From Micromonospora sicca (lineage in GTDB: Bacteria > Actinomycetota > Actinomycetes > Mycobacteriales > Micromonosporaceae), in NCBI RefSeq assembly GCF_003172935.1, contig NZ_QGKS01000182.1:1-60297 (forward strand): a stretch of 60,297 nt of DNA. Reading direction: 5' to 3'. The stretch's first letter is position 1, and each line of letters begins with the position of its first letter. The notes beneath the pieces are model-generated. The model searched no databases, had not been told where the DNA came from, and worked only from the letters and a program-made list of their open reading frames with translations. The position numbers and the translations under genes are program-made. Positions 9,158 through 18,336 of the stretch are shown piece after piece.

Positions 9158-12007
9158 TTACCTTTGTGTGGTCGTTTCGTGCCGGAGGGCTTCGGCGATG
9201 ATCTGCACGACGTGGCGGCTGTCGAGGCCAGCGAGGTCGTGCACTTGAGTTCGGCAGGAGAATCCGTCGGCAAGGATCTGCCGGTCCGGGCTGGCGGATG
9301 CCTTGGCGAGGATGCCGCCCTGTGCGATCTTCTCGGAGACTTCGTAGTGGCCCTTCTCCATGCCGAAGTTTCCGGCGAGGCCGCAGCATCCTGCGGAGGT
9401 CTCGACGTCGCAGCCCATGGCTTCCAGGAGCGCCTGATCCGCGTTGTATCCCATGATGGAGTAGTGGTGGCAGTGGGGCTGGACGAGGAGTTTCTCGGCT
9501 GCCTGCGGCGGTGTCCAGTCGATGGAGGTGAGGAACTCGGCGATGGTCTTGACCGAGCGGGAGAGCTCGGCGGCGCGGGGGTTGTCGGAAAGGAGCTCGA
9601 GGAGGTCCGAGCGGAGCGTGGCGGTGCAGCTGGGCTCGAGGCCGACGACGGTCCTTCCGTCCCTGACGTGGGGAAGGAGGAGGTCGAGTGTCTTGCGGAG
9701 CTTGGCTTTGGCGGCGGTGAGCTGGCCGGTGGAGATGAGGGTCAGGCCGCAGCAGGCTCCGGGGCTGGCGATCTCGACGTCGCACCCGGCGGCGAAGAGG
9801 ACCTTGAGGGCGTCCCGGGGGATGTCCGGAGCCATGGCGTCCGAGAAGGAGTCGACCCAGAGCAAGACCTTGTGCCCGTCCGTCTTCCCTTTGCCAGGCT
9901 TGGGCGGCTTGCTCCAGCGGAACGGCGTCAGGGGCAGCGGTGGCAATGACCGGCGGGTGTCTGCGCCCATCATCGTCATCATGGTTTTGCGAAGCAGGGG
10001 GATGCGGCTGGCGAGGTTGACGAGTGGGGCCAGTGGCGCGGCGAGCTTGAGCCACTGCGGAAGCCGGCCGAGGGTGTAGTGGCTGAGCGGACGCAGGCGC
10101 CCCTTGTAGGTCTGGTGGAGGGTCTCGGACTTGAACATGGCCATGTCGATGCCTGTGGGGCAGTCGTTGGCGCAGGCCTTGCAGCTCAGGCACAGGTCGA
10201 GGGCCTCGTGAACTTCGGGGGAGCTCCAGCCGAGCGTGAGGACTCCGCCGTTGAGCATCTCCTGGAGCGTCCGCGCGCGGCCTCGGGTGGAGTCCTTCTC
10301 GTCCCGGCTGGCGGCGTACGAGGGGCACATGAATCCGCCCTGTCCGCGCAGGTCGGCCCGGCACTTCCCCACCCCGACGCATCGGTGAACGGACTTGGTG
10401 ATGTTTCCGCCATCGTGCGCGAAGGCGAAGCCGTCGGTGGCGCGGATCTGGAGGGCCTGAGGACGACGGAGGTCGGCGTCCAGCGGTGCCGGGCGGACAA
10501 CGACGCCGGGGTTCATGAGGTCCTCGGGGTCTAAGAGGGCCTTGAAGGCCTCCATCGCGCGCAGGGCTTTCGGGCTGTACATGGTGGGCAGCAGCTCGGA
10601 GCGGGCGCGCCCGTCCCCGTGCTCGCCGGACAGGGAGCCGCCGTGCTCGGCGGCTAGGGCCGCGGCGCGTTCGAGGAACCTGCGCATGAGTGCGCCCCCG
10701 ACCTCGAGCGGGAAGTCGATGCGGACGTGGACGCACCCGTCGCCGAAGTGGCCGTAGGCCAGCCCGGAGACGCCCTCCTCGGCCATGAGGGCTTCGAGCC
10801 CGCGCAGGTAGTCTCCGAGCCTCTCCGGGGGAACAGCGGAGTCCTCCCAGCCGGGCCAGGCCTGCTCGCCGGCGGCGGTGCGTCCGGCCAGGCCGGCACC
10901 GTCGGCGCGGATCTGCCAGAGCCTGGTCGCCTCGGGGCCTGCGGGCAGGACGACCGCGTCAGCTGAGCTGGCGGCGGTGACGAGCTTCTGCGCCGCCTCG
11001 ACTGCCTCCTCTGAGGTGGCGCCGCCAACTTCCGCCATCAGCCATCCCCCGCCCGCGGGCAGCCTCGGGACGCTGGCGCTGCCATGCGCCCGGCGGACGA
11101 CATCGACGAGCTGTGCGTCTAGGCCCTCCAGGGCGAGCGGGTGGAAGGGGAGCAGGTTCGGCACATCATCCGCGGCGGCGGCCATGTCGCTGTAGCCGAG
11201 GACGGCCAGAGCCGGCGCCGATGCCCGGGGGACGAGCCTGACCGTGGCTTCGAGGAGGATCCCGCAGCTGCCTTCGGTACCCGTCAGGGCAGCTGCGACG
11301 TTCCGTCCGTTCTCTGGGAGCAGGTGCTCGAGGGAGTAGCCGGAGATCTGGCGTCCGAAACGTCCGAACTCGGTGCGCAGCACGGCCAGGTTCTCCGAGA
11401 CGAACGAGTCCAGGCCGGGCACGGCCTTGAGCGCATTGGTCCCCGAGCCGGCCGTGATGACCTCGCCGTGGCCGGTCAGCCAGGTCATTGACACCACGTT
11501 GTCGGCCGTGCGCCCATAGGAGAGGCCGTGCGGACCGCACGCATTGTTGCCGATCATCCCCCCGATCGTGCAGCGGGTGGCGGTGGAGGGGTCAGGGCCG
11601 AACCGCAGCCCGAAGGGCAGGGCCGCGTTCTGGAGCGTGCTCAGGACCGTCCCGGGTTCGACCACGGCTGTCGAGGACTCGGGGTCGACCGAGAGGATGC
11701 GGTTCATGAAGCGGGAGAAGTCGATCACGAGGCCGGGGCCTACCGCGTTGCCGGCGCAGGAGGTGCCTCCTCCCCTGACGGTGACGGGAATCCCGTGGGC
11801 GCGGGCGATGCCGACAGCTGCGACCACGTCGTCCTTCGACTTGGGCATGAGCACGGCCTGGGGGACGATCCGGTAGTTCGAAGCGTCGGTCGAATAGAGC
11901 GCTCTGGTCAGGGACGAGTCATCGACGAGGCCACCGAGGCGTACGCGGAGGTCGTCGAGGAACGCCTCGGCGGAGGCCTTCGGGGAATCTGTCACGGTCG
12001 AGGCCAT
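9158..12007 (-). CDS. FAD-linked oxidase with Fe-S and CCG domains (D-2-hydroxyacid dehydrogenase type)
   Basis: The product has 949 residues. The N-terminal FAD-binding PCMH domain has VTVRGGGTSCAGNAVG near residues 73-88 and IGGMIGNNACGPHG; a cap/C-terminal oxidase domain follows with SGLAYGHFGDGCVHVR and LSGEHGDGRAR. A dicluster Fe-S region (CVGVGKCRADL near 540, CLSCKACANDCPTG near 605) and two CCG domains (GACCGLT, AGCCGLAGNFGMEKGHYE) complete it. This is the YdiJ/Dld-II architecture, which oxidises D-lactate or other 2-hydroxyacids and passes electrons to the respiratory chain. It is the last gene of the minus-strand catabolic cluster and has its own upstream inverted repeat. The exact substrate is unknown. 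Confidence 0.88.
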   Translation of the reverse strand: MASTVTDSPKASAEAFLDDLRVRLGGLVDDSSLTRALYSTDASNYRIVPQAVLMPKSKDDVVAAVGIARAHGIPVTVRGGGTSCAGNAVGPGLVIDFSRFMNRILSVDPESSTAVVEPGTVLSTLQNAALPFGLRFGPDPSTATRCTIGGMIGNNACGPHGLSYGRTADNVVSMTWLTGHGEVITAGSGTNALKAVPGLDSFVSENLAVLRTEFGRFGRQISGYSLEHLLPENGRNVAAALTGTEGSCGILLEATVRLVPRASAPALAVLGYSDMAAAADDVPNLLPFHPLALEGLDAQLVDVVRRAHGSASVPRLPAGGGWLMAEVGGATSEEAVEAAQKLVTAASSADAVVLPAGPEATRLWQIRADGAGLAGRTAAGEQAWPGWEDSAVPPERLGDYLRGLEALMAEEGVSGLAYGHFGDGCVHVRIDFPLEVGGALMRRFLERAAALAAEHGGSLSGEHGDGRARSELLPTMYSPKALRAMEAFKALLDPEDLMNPGVVVRPAPLDADLRRPQALQIRATDGFAFAHDGGNITKSVHRCVGVGKCRADLRGQGGFMCPSYAASRDEKDSTRGRARTLQEMLNGGVLTLGWSSPEVHEALDLCLSCKACANDCPTGIDMAMFKSETLHQTYKGRLRPLSHYTLGRLPQWLKLAAPLAPLVNLASRIPLLRKTMMTMMGADTRRSLPPLPLTPFRWSKPPKPGKGKTDGHKVLLWVDSFSDAMAPDIPRDALKVLFAAGCDVEIASPGACCGLTLISTGQLTAAKAKLRKTLDLLLPHVRDGRTVVGLEPSCTATLRSDLLELLSDNPRAAELSRSVKTIAEFLTSIDWTPPQAAEKLLVQPHCHHYSIMGYNADQALLEAMGCDVETSAGCCGLAGNFGMEKGHYEVSEKIAQGGILAKASASPDRQILADGFSCRTQVHDLAGLDSRHVVQIIAEALRHETTTQR

Positions 12008-12076
12008 TTTCTCGTGCCACTCCTGATGGGCCCTGGTCTGCTGGGGTTGGTATGGATCCGTTCGCAGCGGAGTCGT

Positions 12077-12101
12077 GTCTGCGTCTCTCGATCTCGCAGA
12101 C
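12077..12101. promoter_or_regulatory. Inverted repeat GTCTGCG-N11-CGCAGAC upstream of the FAD oxidase gene
   Basis: Perfect 7-base arms lie at 12077-12083 and 12095-12101, about 70 bases before the oxidase start codon and in the 146-base gap after the DUF6282 gene. It could be an operator for an internal promoter or an mRNA hairpin. No T-run follows, so a classical terminator is less likely. Confidence 0.4.
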
Positions 12102-12153
12102 GGACTGGGGACGAAAAGACTTCTCGCGGCTCAGCCGCTTCCCCTGATGGCCG

Positions 12154-12987
12154 TTACGGGAGAACGAGTTCGCTGGGGGTATCGCTGGCGGCGTCCTGGA
12201 GCCATCCAGGGTCCAGTCCTTGGGCGGAGAGCGCGGCGATGAGCTGTTCGAGGGCCGAGGGAGGTTCTGGGCTGTCGGGCTGTCCCGCGTCAGAGGCAAG
12301 GACCAGACGTGACCCTGCTGCTTGAGCAACGGCGGCCAGTTTGGAAGCTGTCATCCCGGGCTGGTGGAAGAGTTGGTAGGCGGTGATTTCGACGTGGGCG
12401 CCCTTATCGGCGAGCTCGGCGATCTCCTGCACCTTCATGGCGGGGACGGTGTAGGAGGGGTGTGTGAGCAGGAACCTGCTGATGCCCCGGTTAAGGGCCT
12501 GTTCGAGCAGCCACCTGCATTCCTCGCCACTGAGATGCCCTGTGCACAGCACCGCGTCGTGCTCGGCGATGAGGTCGAGCACCAGGGCGACGTCCTTCGC
12601 GGCTTCGTCGTCTGGGGCCAGGACCGGGGGGACGGACAGCACGGAGCGGTCCAGACGCTCGTCCAGGTCTGCCAGCCGTGGCAGGTGGGCACTCTCCTGG
12701 GTGTGGGCGTCTGCCGTGGGGAACCACACGACCCGACCGCCTGTGGACAGGGCCGAGAGGACAGCTGCCGGGTTGATCCCGCCGACGGCACGGTTGAGGG
12801 CGATTCCCCCCACGACCTCCAGCCCTGATGAGCGGCTGAGGGCGCTGGCCCGGCCCACGGTGGATTCGTGGTGGGCCTTCAGGACGAAGCCGCTGTAGCC
12901 GGCCGCGGCGTAGCTGTCCCCGATCTGGTCGTCGTAGCCGATCCGTTCGAGCACATCGGGGGCGGCATGTACATGGACGTCAAACAT
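12154..12987 (-). CDS. DUF6282-type amidohydrolase-like protein
   Basis: The product has 277 residues starting MFDVHVHAAPDV. The ATG overlaps the last eight bases of the upstream nitrilase-family gene, which strongly supports this start. The HVH motif at residues 4-6, a second histidine pair (LKAHHEST), a C-terminal LTHPSYT and LVLASDAGQPDSP resemble a TIM-barrel metal-dependent hydrolase with dispersed His/Asp ligands. The family is known as DUF6282 and has no established reaction. Translational coupling implies joint action with the nitrilase-like enzyme, perhaps on its product. Confidence 0.72.
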   Translation of the reverse strand: MFDVHVHAAPDVLERIGYDDQIGDSYAAAGYSGFVLKAHHESTVGRASALSRSSGLEVVGGIALNRAVGGINPAAVLSALSTGGRVVWFPTADAHTQESAHLPRLADLDERLDRSVLSVPPVLAPDDEAAKDVALVLDLIAEHDAVLCTGHLSGEECRWLLEQALNRGISRFLLTHPSYTVPAMKVQEIAELADKGAHVEITAYQLFHQPGMTASKLAAVAQAAGSRLVLASDAGQPDSPEPPSALEQLIAALSAQGLDPGWLQDAASDTPSELVLP

Positions 12988-13858
12988 GCGCCTGCTCTCG
13001 TTCGGAGATGCGGCCCGTCGCGAGTGCACCGGCAAGGAAACCAGTTCGGGATTCTGCGAGCAGGGGGACTTCGGCCCGAAGCCGGCGCAGGGCCGTGATG
13101 TCGAGCTCGGCGACGGCGGCCCCTGGCTCGTCCCCGAGGCATGCACGGACGCTGCCGTCCGGGCCCAGAACGCGTGAGCCGCCCCAGAACCGGGCCCCGC
13201 TGTCCGTGCCGCAGCGGTTGACGAAGACGACGTAGCACTGCAACAGCACGGCTGCGTGTTCCAGAATCACCTCCCATGTGCGACGGATCCCCGTGGGGTC
13301 GGATGCCTCAATACTGGCCACGGGCACGACCAGGACTTCGGCCCCGCTTTGGGCCGCCAGCCAGGGGACGACGGGATGCCACATGTCATTGCAGATGGCT
13401 GTGGCGAACCTGGCGGCGCGGAAGCCGGCGGTCTGCAGCTCCGTGCCGGGCTGGAACGACAGGTGCTCGTTCCACGGCGCGTACGAGACGGGATGGAGCT
13501 TGCGCTGGAGGTGTCGGGTTCCTGTCAGGGGATCGCACAGGAGGTAGGCGTTCCAGGGCAGGCCGGAAGGGCTCTTCTCGGCAAAGCCGACTCCGACTCC
13601 TGTGGATGCGAGTGCGGCGAGCCGAGGGTCGTCGCTGGCGAACAGGTCTGTCTCCCGGTGGGGAGCGAACCCGTAGCCGTTGACCGAGAGCTCCGGGGTG
13701 AGGGCGAAGTCGATTGGGCCGAGGCTGCCGCGCAGTTCGGCGATATGGGCGAGGTTGTCTTCTATTGCGCCGAAGACAGGCGCGGTCTGGAGAAGCCCCA
13801 CACGGAGCGTGTGAGGCTCCTGACCACCTGTCACTTCAGCTTGTTGGCGCTGAGCCAC
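12980..13858 (-). CDS. Carbon-nitrogen hydrolase (nitrilase superfamily)
   Basis: The product has 292 residues from a GTG at 13858, which has GAGGAGG ten bases upstream; another GTG at 13834 overlaps the preceding stop and is possible. The Glu-Lys-Cys triad of the superfamily is visible: Glu56 in TPELSVNGY, Lys120 in QRKLHPVSY and Cys156 in TAICNDMWHP. Members cleave amides, carbamoyl groups or, more rarely, nitriles in the cytoplasm. Its coding start overlaps the end of the ABC binding-protein gene, and its end overlaps the DUF6282 gene. It probably acts on the imported compound. Confidence 0.82.
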   Translation of the reverse strand: MAQRQQAEVTGGQEPHTLRVGLLQTAPVFGAIEDNLAHIAELRGSLGPIDFALTPELSVNGYGFAPHRETDLFASDDPRLAALASTGVGVGFAEKSPSGLPWNAYLLCDPLTGTRHLQRKLHPVSYAPWNEHLSFQPGTELQTAGFRAARFATAICNDMWHPVVPWLAAQSGAEVLVVPVASIEASDPTGIRRTWEVILEHAAVLLQCYVVFVNRCGTDSGARFWGGSRVLGPDGSVRACLGDEPGAAVAELDITALRRLRAEVPLLAESRTGFLAGALATGRISEREQAHV

Positions 13859-14793
13859 TGGCTGGCGACCTCCTCGGGGGTCTTGCCGTCGACGTCGATC
13901 TGCGCATTGAGCTTCTGCAGCTCGGAGGTGGTGAGCAGTTTGCTCACCGGTTCCATCACCGTCTGGATCTGCGGGTTCTTGTCTAGGACGGTGCCCCGGA
14001 CGTTCAGGGAAAGGTTGTAGGGCGGGAAGAACTTCTTGTCGTCGTCCAGGACGGTCAGCTCGAGGGCGGAGATTCGGCCGTCAGTGGCGAAGGCCTCGCC
14101 GAAGTTGCAGGGGTTGCCCTTGGCGACGGCGTTGTAGATCGGGCCCTCTGCCAGCTCTGCCACCTTGTCCTTGGGGAGGCTGAAACCGTAGGCCTTCTGC
14201 AGCCCGGGCCACCCGTCGTTGCGACCGAAAAACTCGGAGGCGCCGCAGAAGCTGGCGCTTCCCGGATCCGTCGTGGCGAGCTTGGCGTAGTCGGAGAGGG
14301 TGGAGACGTTGAGCTTCTTCACCGTCTCCGTCTTCGCTGCGACGGCATAGGTGTTGTTCGCCGCTGCGGGCGGGAGCCACACCACGTCGTTGTTGGCCTT
14401 GTCCATGGCGCTGAGCTTCTGGTACAGGGCCTGCGGGTCGGTGACGCTCTCCGTCTGCTGCAGGGCCAGCCAGCCGGTGCCGGTGTACTCCCAGTACGTG
14501 TCCACAGCGCCGCTGGTCAGCGCGGCACGGACGGCGTTGGTTCCGCTCATGCCGCAGGTGCGCTTGACTGTCGCTCCCTGCGACTCGAGCCGCTCGGCGG
14601 TGATCTCGCACAGCAGCAGCTGCTCGGTGAAGTTCTTGGAAGCGACATTCAGGGTGGCCCCTTTGAGGGGGCCGTCCTTCGCGGGGCCGCCGCCCTGGTC
14701 GGCGCCGCTGCTGGTGAGAGCGCAGCCGCTGGTGAGCACAACGCTGAGCAGACCTGCGGCAGCAAGCATGATCTTGCGCATGTGGGAATCCAT
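13831..14793 (-). CDS. Glycine betaine/choline-type ABC transporter substrate-binding lipoprotein
   Basis: The product has 320 residues. A signal peptide ends with lipobox LTSGC near residue 24. The mature part starts with LNVASKNFTEQLLLCEI, the hallmark of the OpuAC/ProX-type quaternary-amine binding family, and has TYWEYTGTGW and NPCNFGEAF. It should deliver a compound of the betaine, choline or carnitine class to the two permeases and the ATPase encoded just upstream. An alternative start at Met5 (14781) is possible; neither has a clear ribosome site. Pocket aromatic residues (Tyr, Trp) are present, but the ligand cannot be assigned. Confidence 0.85.
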   Translation of the reverse strand: MDSHMRKIMLAAAGLLSVVLTSGCALTSSGADQGGGPAKDGPLKGATLNVASKNFTEQLLLCEITAERLESQGATVKRTCGMSGTNAVRAALTSGAVDTYWEYTGTGWLALQQTESVTDPQALYQKLSAMDKANNDVVWLPPAAANNTYAVAAKTETVKKLNVSTLSDYAKLATTDPGSASFCGASEFFGRNDGWPGLQKAYGFSLPKDKVAELAEGPIYNAVAKGNPCNFGEAFATDGRISALELTVLDDDKKFFPPYNLSLNVRGTVLDKNPQIQTVMEPVSKLLTTSELQKLNAQIDVDGKTPEEVASQWLSANKLK

Positions 14794-14838
14794 TCGTGGT
14801 GGTTGATGGTGCGTTCGGTTATGGGGGGAGAAGTGGTC

Positions 14839-15597
14839 TCAGATGCCGCGCGGGTGAAGGACGCGCTCGGCGAGTCCGGCCAGCCAGTCGACGGTCAGGG
14901 CCAGGGCGATCGTGAGGGCGCTGCCGACGATGAGCACCGGCATCCTGTTGAGGGAGATGCCGGAGGAGATGACGGAGCCGAGGCCTCCGGCGTTGGTGAA
15001 TGCGGCGAGGGTGGCCACGCCGACGTTCAGGATCAACGCCACGCGGATGCCTGCCAGCATCACCGGGACCGCCAGGGGCAGTTCGACGGTGTAGAGCACT
15101 TCTCTGGGGCTCAACCCCATTCCACGTCCTGCGTCGATCAGCGCGGGGTCGACCTGACGGATCCCGACCATGGTGTTGCGCAGCACGGGAAGGAGGGCGT
15201 ACAGCACAAGCGCCACCACGGCCATCCAGAAGCCGACGCCGAAGACCATGGCCAGCACCACCAGCACTCCGATGGACGGCACTGCCTGGCTGGCGTTGGC
15301 CGCGGCGAGCACGATGGCGCCTGCCCTTCTGGTGCCGGGCCTGGTCAGGAGCACCCCCAGGGGGACACCGATGGCGATGGTCAGGAGCGTCGATGTGATG
15401 ACGAGCTGGACATGCTGCCAGAGTGCGGTCAGGACGACCTCGGGGGCCAGGGTGCGGGTCTCGATGGAGTCCAGCGTGAGGGAGCTGACATAGGCCCAGA
15501 CGCCTCCTAGCAGGACGAGGACGACCAGCGGGAGCACCCATATCGTGGAGCGACGTGTGCCAGGTACAGAGGCTTCCTCGATTGCTACGGTGCTCAC
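14839..15597 (-). CDS. ABC transporter permease (ProW/OpuCB-like)
   Basis: The product has 252 residues and about six hydrophobic segments. It contains the inner-membrane coupling region (DPALIDAGRGMGLSPREVLYTV), which touches the ATPase. A GTG start at 15597 overlaps the ATPase stop by four bases (GTGA). It is one of two non-identical permeases that bracket the ATPase, as in osmoprotectant-type importers. It is encoded immediately upstream of the binding protein. Confidence 0.85.
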   Translation of the reverse strand: MSTVAIEEASVPGTRRSTIWVLPLVVLVLLGGVWAYVSSLTLDSIETRTLAPEVVLTALWQHVQLVITSTLLTIAIGVPLGVLLTRPGTRRAGAIVLAAANASQAVPSIGVLVVLAMVFGVGFWMAVVALVLYALLPVLRNTMVGIRQVDPALIDAGRGMGLSPREVLYTVELPLAVPVMLAGIRVALILNVGVATLAAFTNAGGLGSVISSGISLNRMPVLIVGSALTIALALTVDWLAGLAERVLHPRGI

Positions 15598-16598
15598 GAG
15601 AGCACCTTCGTTGGCTGCGCGGCGGCGGTAAGAAGGGCCTGGAGGTCGAGGTAGCGGCTGCCGCCCCCGGGAACGCAGACTTCGATACCCTCTGCCCTTG
15701 CCGTCAGCACGAGCTCGAGTGCCCTGTGGACGGTTTCACCGGCGTCGACCGGAATGGCGTTCAGTGTGCCGGGCGCGTCGGACGCGGAGGAGGCGATGAC
15801 GTCCGAGACCTTCAGGAGGGACAGCCGCCGAACCGGGGCGCCGGATCCCACGAAGTCGCGGACGAAGTCGTCGGCGGGGTTGCTGAGGATCGCCAAGGGG
15901 GTGTCGAACTGGGCCAGGCGGGAGCCGGGGTCGAAGATGGCGATGCGGTCGCCCAGGCGGAGCGCTTCGTCGATGTCGTGAGTGACCATCACGATCGTCT
16001 TGTGGATGCGTCCCTGGAGCCGCAGGAACTCCATCTGGAGCTTTTTCCGCGCTATGGGGTCCACGGCGCCGAACGGCTCGTCCATCAGCATCACCGGCGG
16101 GTCTGCCGCGAGGGCACGGGCAACGCCTACCCGCTGCTGCTGTCCGCCGGAGAGCTGCCTCGGGTATCTACCGGCGTAGGTGGCCGGATCGAGCCCGACC
16201 ATCTCCAGCAGCTCCTCCGCCCGCTGGCGGCGTTCGGACTTCTTCACGCCGAGCATTTTGGGCACGAGGGCGATGTTGTCCGCGATGGTCAGGTGGGGCA
16301 GCAGGCCGATCTGCTGGATGACGTAGCCGATGCCGCGCCGCAGGCGGTCCACGTCGGCGTGGGTAACGTCCTTGCCGTCGATGAAGATCCGTCCCTGGGT
16401 CGGCTCGACGAGGCGGTTGATCATCCGCAGGGTGGTGGTCTTCCCGCATCCGGATGGGCCGACCAGGACGACAAACTCTCCTCGCTTGATCTCCATCGAA
16501 AGCTCGGAGACGGCCGCCTTTTCCTGGCCTGGGTATCGTTTGGAGACGCCGTCCAGGAAGATCATGGCGTCCGGGCTCGGGGTGGGCCTTTCAGACAT
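15594..16598 (-). CDS. ABC transporter ATP-binding protein (ProV/OpuCA-like)
   Basis: The product has 334 residues. It shows Walker A (GPSGCGKTT, about residues 43-51), the Q-loop in YVIQQIG, signature LSGGQQQRVGVARAL, Walker B VMLMDEP and the H-loop VTHD. About 90 residues follow the nucleotide-binding domain and resemble a single CBS-like segment (MVTHDIDEALRLGDRI, then VPVDAGETVHRALE-like text). In osmoprotectant importers such a region senses conditions. The start overlaps the upstream permease stop by eight bases (ATGTCTGA). Confidence 0.9.
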   Translation of the reverse strand: MSERPTPSPDAMIFLDGVSKRYPGQEKAAVSELSMEIKRGEFVVLVGPSGCGKTTTLRMINRLVEPTQGRIFIDGKDVTHADVDRLRRGIGYVIQQIGLLPHLTIADNIALVPKMLGVKKSERRQRAEELLEMVGLDPATYAGRYPRQLSGGQQQRVGVARALAADPPVMLMDEPFGAVDPIARKKLQMEFLRLQGRIHKTIVMVTHDIDEALRLGDRIAIFDPGSRLAQFDTPLAILSNPADDFVRDFVGSGAPVRRLSLLKVSDVIASSASDAPGTLNAIPVDAGETVHRALELVLTARAEGIEVCVPGGGSRYLDLQALLTAAAQPTKVLS

Positions 16599-17238
16599 TC
16601 AGTCCTCGCAGAGCGGTGATCTTGGCAATTACGATGAACAGCAGGTCGAGGACCAGAGCAACGAGCATCACTCCGATCACTCCCGAGAGGACTTCCTCCA
16701 GCGCGTTCGCTCCCCCGATGCGCTCGAGCCCTCGGAAGATCAGCTCTCCCAGACCCGGGCCGCGTACGACGGCTCCGATGGCTGCTGTTGCGACCAGCAT
16801 GATCGTTGCCGTTCGGATCCCGTTGAGGATGACCGGCCAGGCCAGAGGCAGGACAACGGTGCGCATCCTCCGTCCCGCGCTCATGCCGAGGCCGCGCGCC
16901 GCCTCAACGATGGCCGGGTCGACTCCTTCGATGCCGGTGACCGTGTTGCGCAGGATCGGGAAGACTCCGTAGACGGCAAGGGCCGCAATCGTCGGGGCGA
17001 CGCCAAGTCCCAGGAGGGGGATCATGAGGGCAAACAGGGCGAAGGAGGGGATGGTCAGCAGGGTTCCAGTCAGTGACAGCAGTCCGTGGCGCAGGCGTGG
17101 GCTGGACTGGGTGAGGAGAGCAAGCCCGATCCCCACGACCGCGGAGATCGCGACGCTGATCAAGACGAGTTCGATGTGCTGCTGGGTCAGGAACAGCAGG
17201 CGGCCGGCATTGTCGGCCATGTAGGCGACGAGGCTCAT
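16591..17238 (-). CDS. ABC transporter permease (ProW/OpuCD-like)
   Basis: The product has 215 residues with five to six membrane segments and the cytoplasmic coupling helix (VDPAIVEAARGLGMSAGRRM). It is the first gene of the four-gene importer. The ATG at 17238 follows a 175-base gap after the IclR gene, so it may start a transcript; a partial copy of the IclR-type site lies at 17324-17344. Confidence 0.86.
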   Translation of the reverse strand: MSLVAYMADNAGRLLFLTQQHIELVLISVAISAVVGIGLALLTQSSPRLRHGLLSLTGTLLTIPSFALFALMIPLLGLGVAPTIAALAVYGVFPILRNTVTGIEGVDPAIVEAARGLGMSAGRRMRTVVLPLAWPVILNGIRTATIMLVATAAIGAVVRGPGLGELIFRGLERIGGANALEEVLSGVIGVMLVALVLDLLFIVIAKITALRGLNV

Positions 17239-17323
17239 GGGGTGCCCAGCCCGCCGCGGGCACGGCTCTGAACCGCGTTGAGAACCGGCTGCCGTGGGCC
17301 GGTGGCGCCGGGCTCGGGCAGAG

Positions 17324-17344
17324 GTGTAGCAAAATGCTGCATGG
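17324..17344. promoter_or_regulatory. Weak copy of the TGCA-type operator upstream of the importer operon
   Basis: On the minus strand the sequence contains ATGCAGCATTTTGCTAC. It shares the ATGCA start and the A/T core with the two stronger sites at 18243 and 19428, but has a six-base spacer and TGCT in place of the second TGCA. It lies about 90 bases before the first permease start. Tentative. Confidence 0.3.
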
Positions 17345-17413
17345 TTGTTGTCCTGACCTCTAATAGATGAGTATCGGTAGGCCTCGGCGGGCCGTCAGGG
17401 ATCTCTCGGATCA

Positions 17414-18202
17414 TCAGGCGGAGGAGCGCACGTCGGAGCAGAGGTAGGTCTGCAGGGCCCGCACTGTCGAGAGCAGGTGCCCGGCAAATGCCTGGATGTG
17501 CGGCTCGATCCTGAACGCGGGACCGGAGATGTTCACCGCGGCCTTGATGCGGCCGGAGAAGTCCCGCACCGGTGCCCCGATGCCCAGGAGTTCCGGGTCG
17601 AAGATCCGGTTCGCGACCGTGTATCCCCGCTTGCGGGCCTCCTGCACCTGGGCAAGGAGTTCGCGGGCTTCGCGGGCCGAGACCCCGTCTTCGCCGCGCC
17701 GGACCATCTCGAGGATGTGCTCGTCCTCGTGGTCCATCAGCAGGGCCATGCCGCTGGAGCTCCTGTTCACCGGCACCGTACGGCCCACCCAGTTCACGGC
17801 CTCGATCGATCGCCGGGAGCTCTCCGAGTGAACGGTGAGCACCTCGCCGTCGCTGAGAACGGTCAGGTAGGTGCGCTCCCGGACGGTTTCGGTCAGCCTG
17901 AGCATCAGAGGGGCTGCGAGTTTGGTCAGCCGCTGGTCTCCCGCCCGCACCGCCAGTGCGAAGAGCCGCCAGCTCAGCTCGTAGCGCCCCGAAGGGTCCC
18001 TGGAAACCAGGCCTGTCTCGAGCAGGCTCTTGAGCTGGCGGGACACGACGGACTTGTCGCGCCCCAGGATCCTGGCGACATCTGCCACGCCCAGCCCGTC
18101 CGGGAACACGGCCGGATCGGCCGACGTGAGTGCGTCCAGTATCGCCATCACCCGCGAAGCGCCGGTCTGCGCCGTGGGAGCCTGCTTCTGCTCGAGAGCC
18201 AT
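17414..18202 (-). CDS. IclR-family transcriptional regulator
   Basis: The product has 262 residues. The N-terminal winged helix (SRVMAILDALT, GVADVARILGRDKSVVSRQLKSL, about residues 16-65) is followed by the IclR effector-binding domain (GRTVPVNRSSSGMALL, RGYTVANRIFDPE, GIGAPVRDFSGRIKAAVNISGP). The start has AGGAT upstream. Genes on both sides lie on the same strand: a hydrolase upstream and the importer/catabolic genes downstream. Near-identical palindromic sites occur before this gene and before the hydrolase gene, so autoregulation and control of the cluster by the imported compound or its product are likely. Confidence 0.88.
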   Translation of the reverse strand: MALEQKQAPTAQTGASRVMAILDALTSADPAVFPDGLGVADVARILGRDKSVVSRQLKSLLETGLVSRDPSGRYELSWRLFALAVRAGDQRLTKLAAPLMLRLTETVRERTYLTVLSDGEVLTVHSESSRRSIEAVNWVGRTVPVNRSSSGMALLMDHEDEHILEMVRRGEDGVSAREARELLAQVQEARKRGYTVANRIFDPELLGIGAPVRDFSGRIKAAVNISGPAFRIEPHIQAFAGHLLSTVRALQTYLCSDVRSSA

Positions 18203-18242
18203 ACCGAAATCCTAGGCAGGGGGTGTGATACACGCAACACCC

Positions 18243-18260
18243 GGTTGCATTTTCTGCATC
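18243..18260. promoter_or_regulatory. Candidate IclR operator, autoregulatory site
   Basis: On the minus strand it reads GATGCAGAAAATGCAACC, that is TGCA-N5-TGCA with matching flanks. The same 18-base pattern occurs at 19428-19445. It lies 40-60 bases upstream of the IclR start codon. An overlapping inverted repeat GCAAC-N5-GTTGC (18234-18248) may extend the site. Confidence 0.55.
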
Positions 18261-18336
18261 GCTTGCCCGCGGGCAACCTCCTGCTGCGGGGCGGAGCCAG
18301 TCAGGCTCCGCCCTGCGCCGGCGGCTCCGGTCACGG

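Noticed and set aside
9033..10736. A long minus-strand open frame in another phase, continuous with the lipoprotein gene, giving over 700 Arg/Pro-rich residues
   Set aside because: Only the last 155 codons form a protein with a signal and lipobox. The rest is antiphase reading of the FAD oxidase gene, which has clear motifs.
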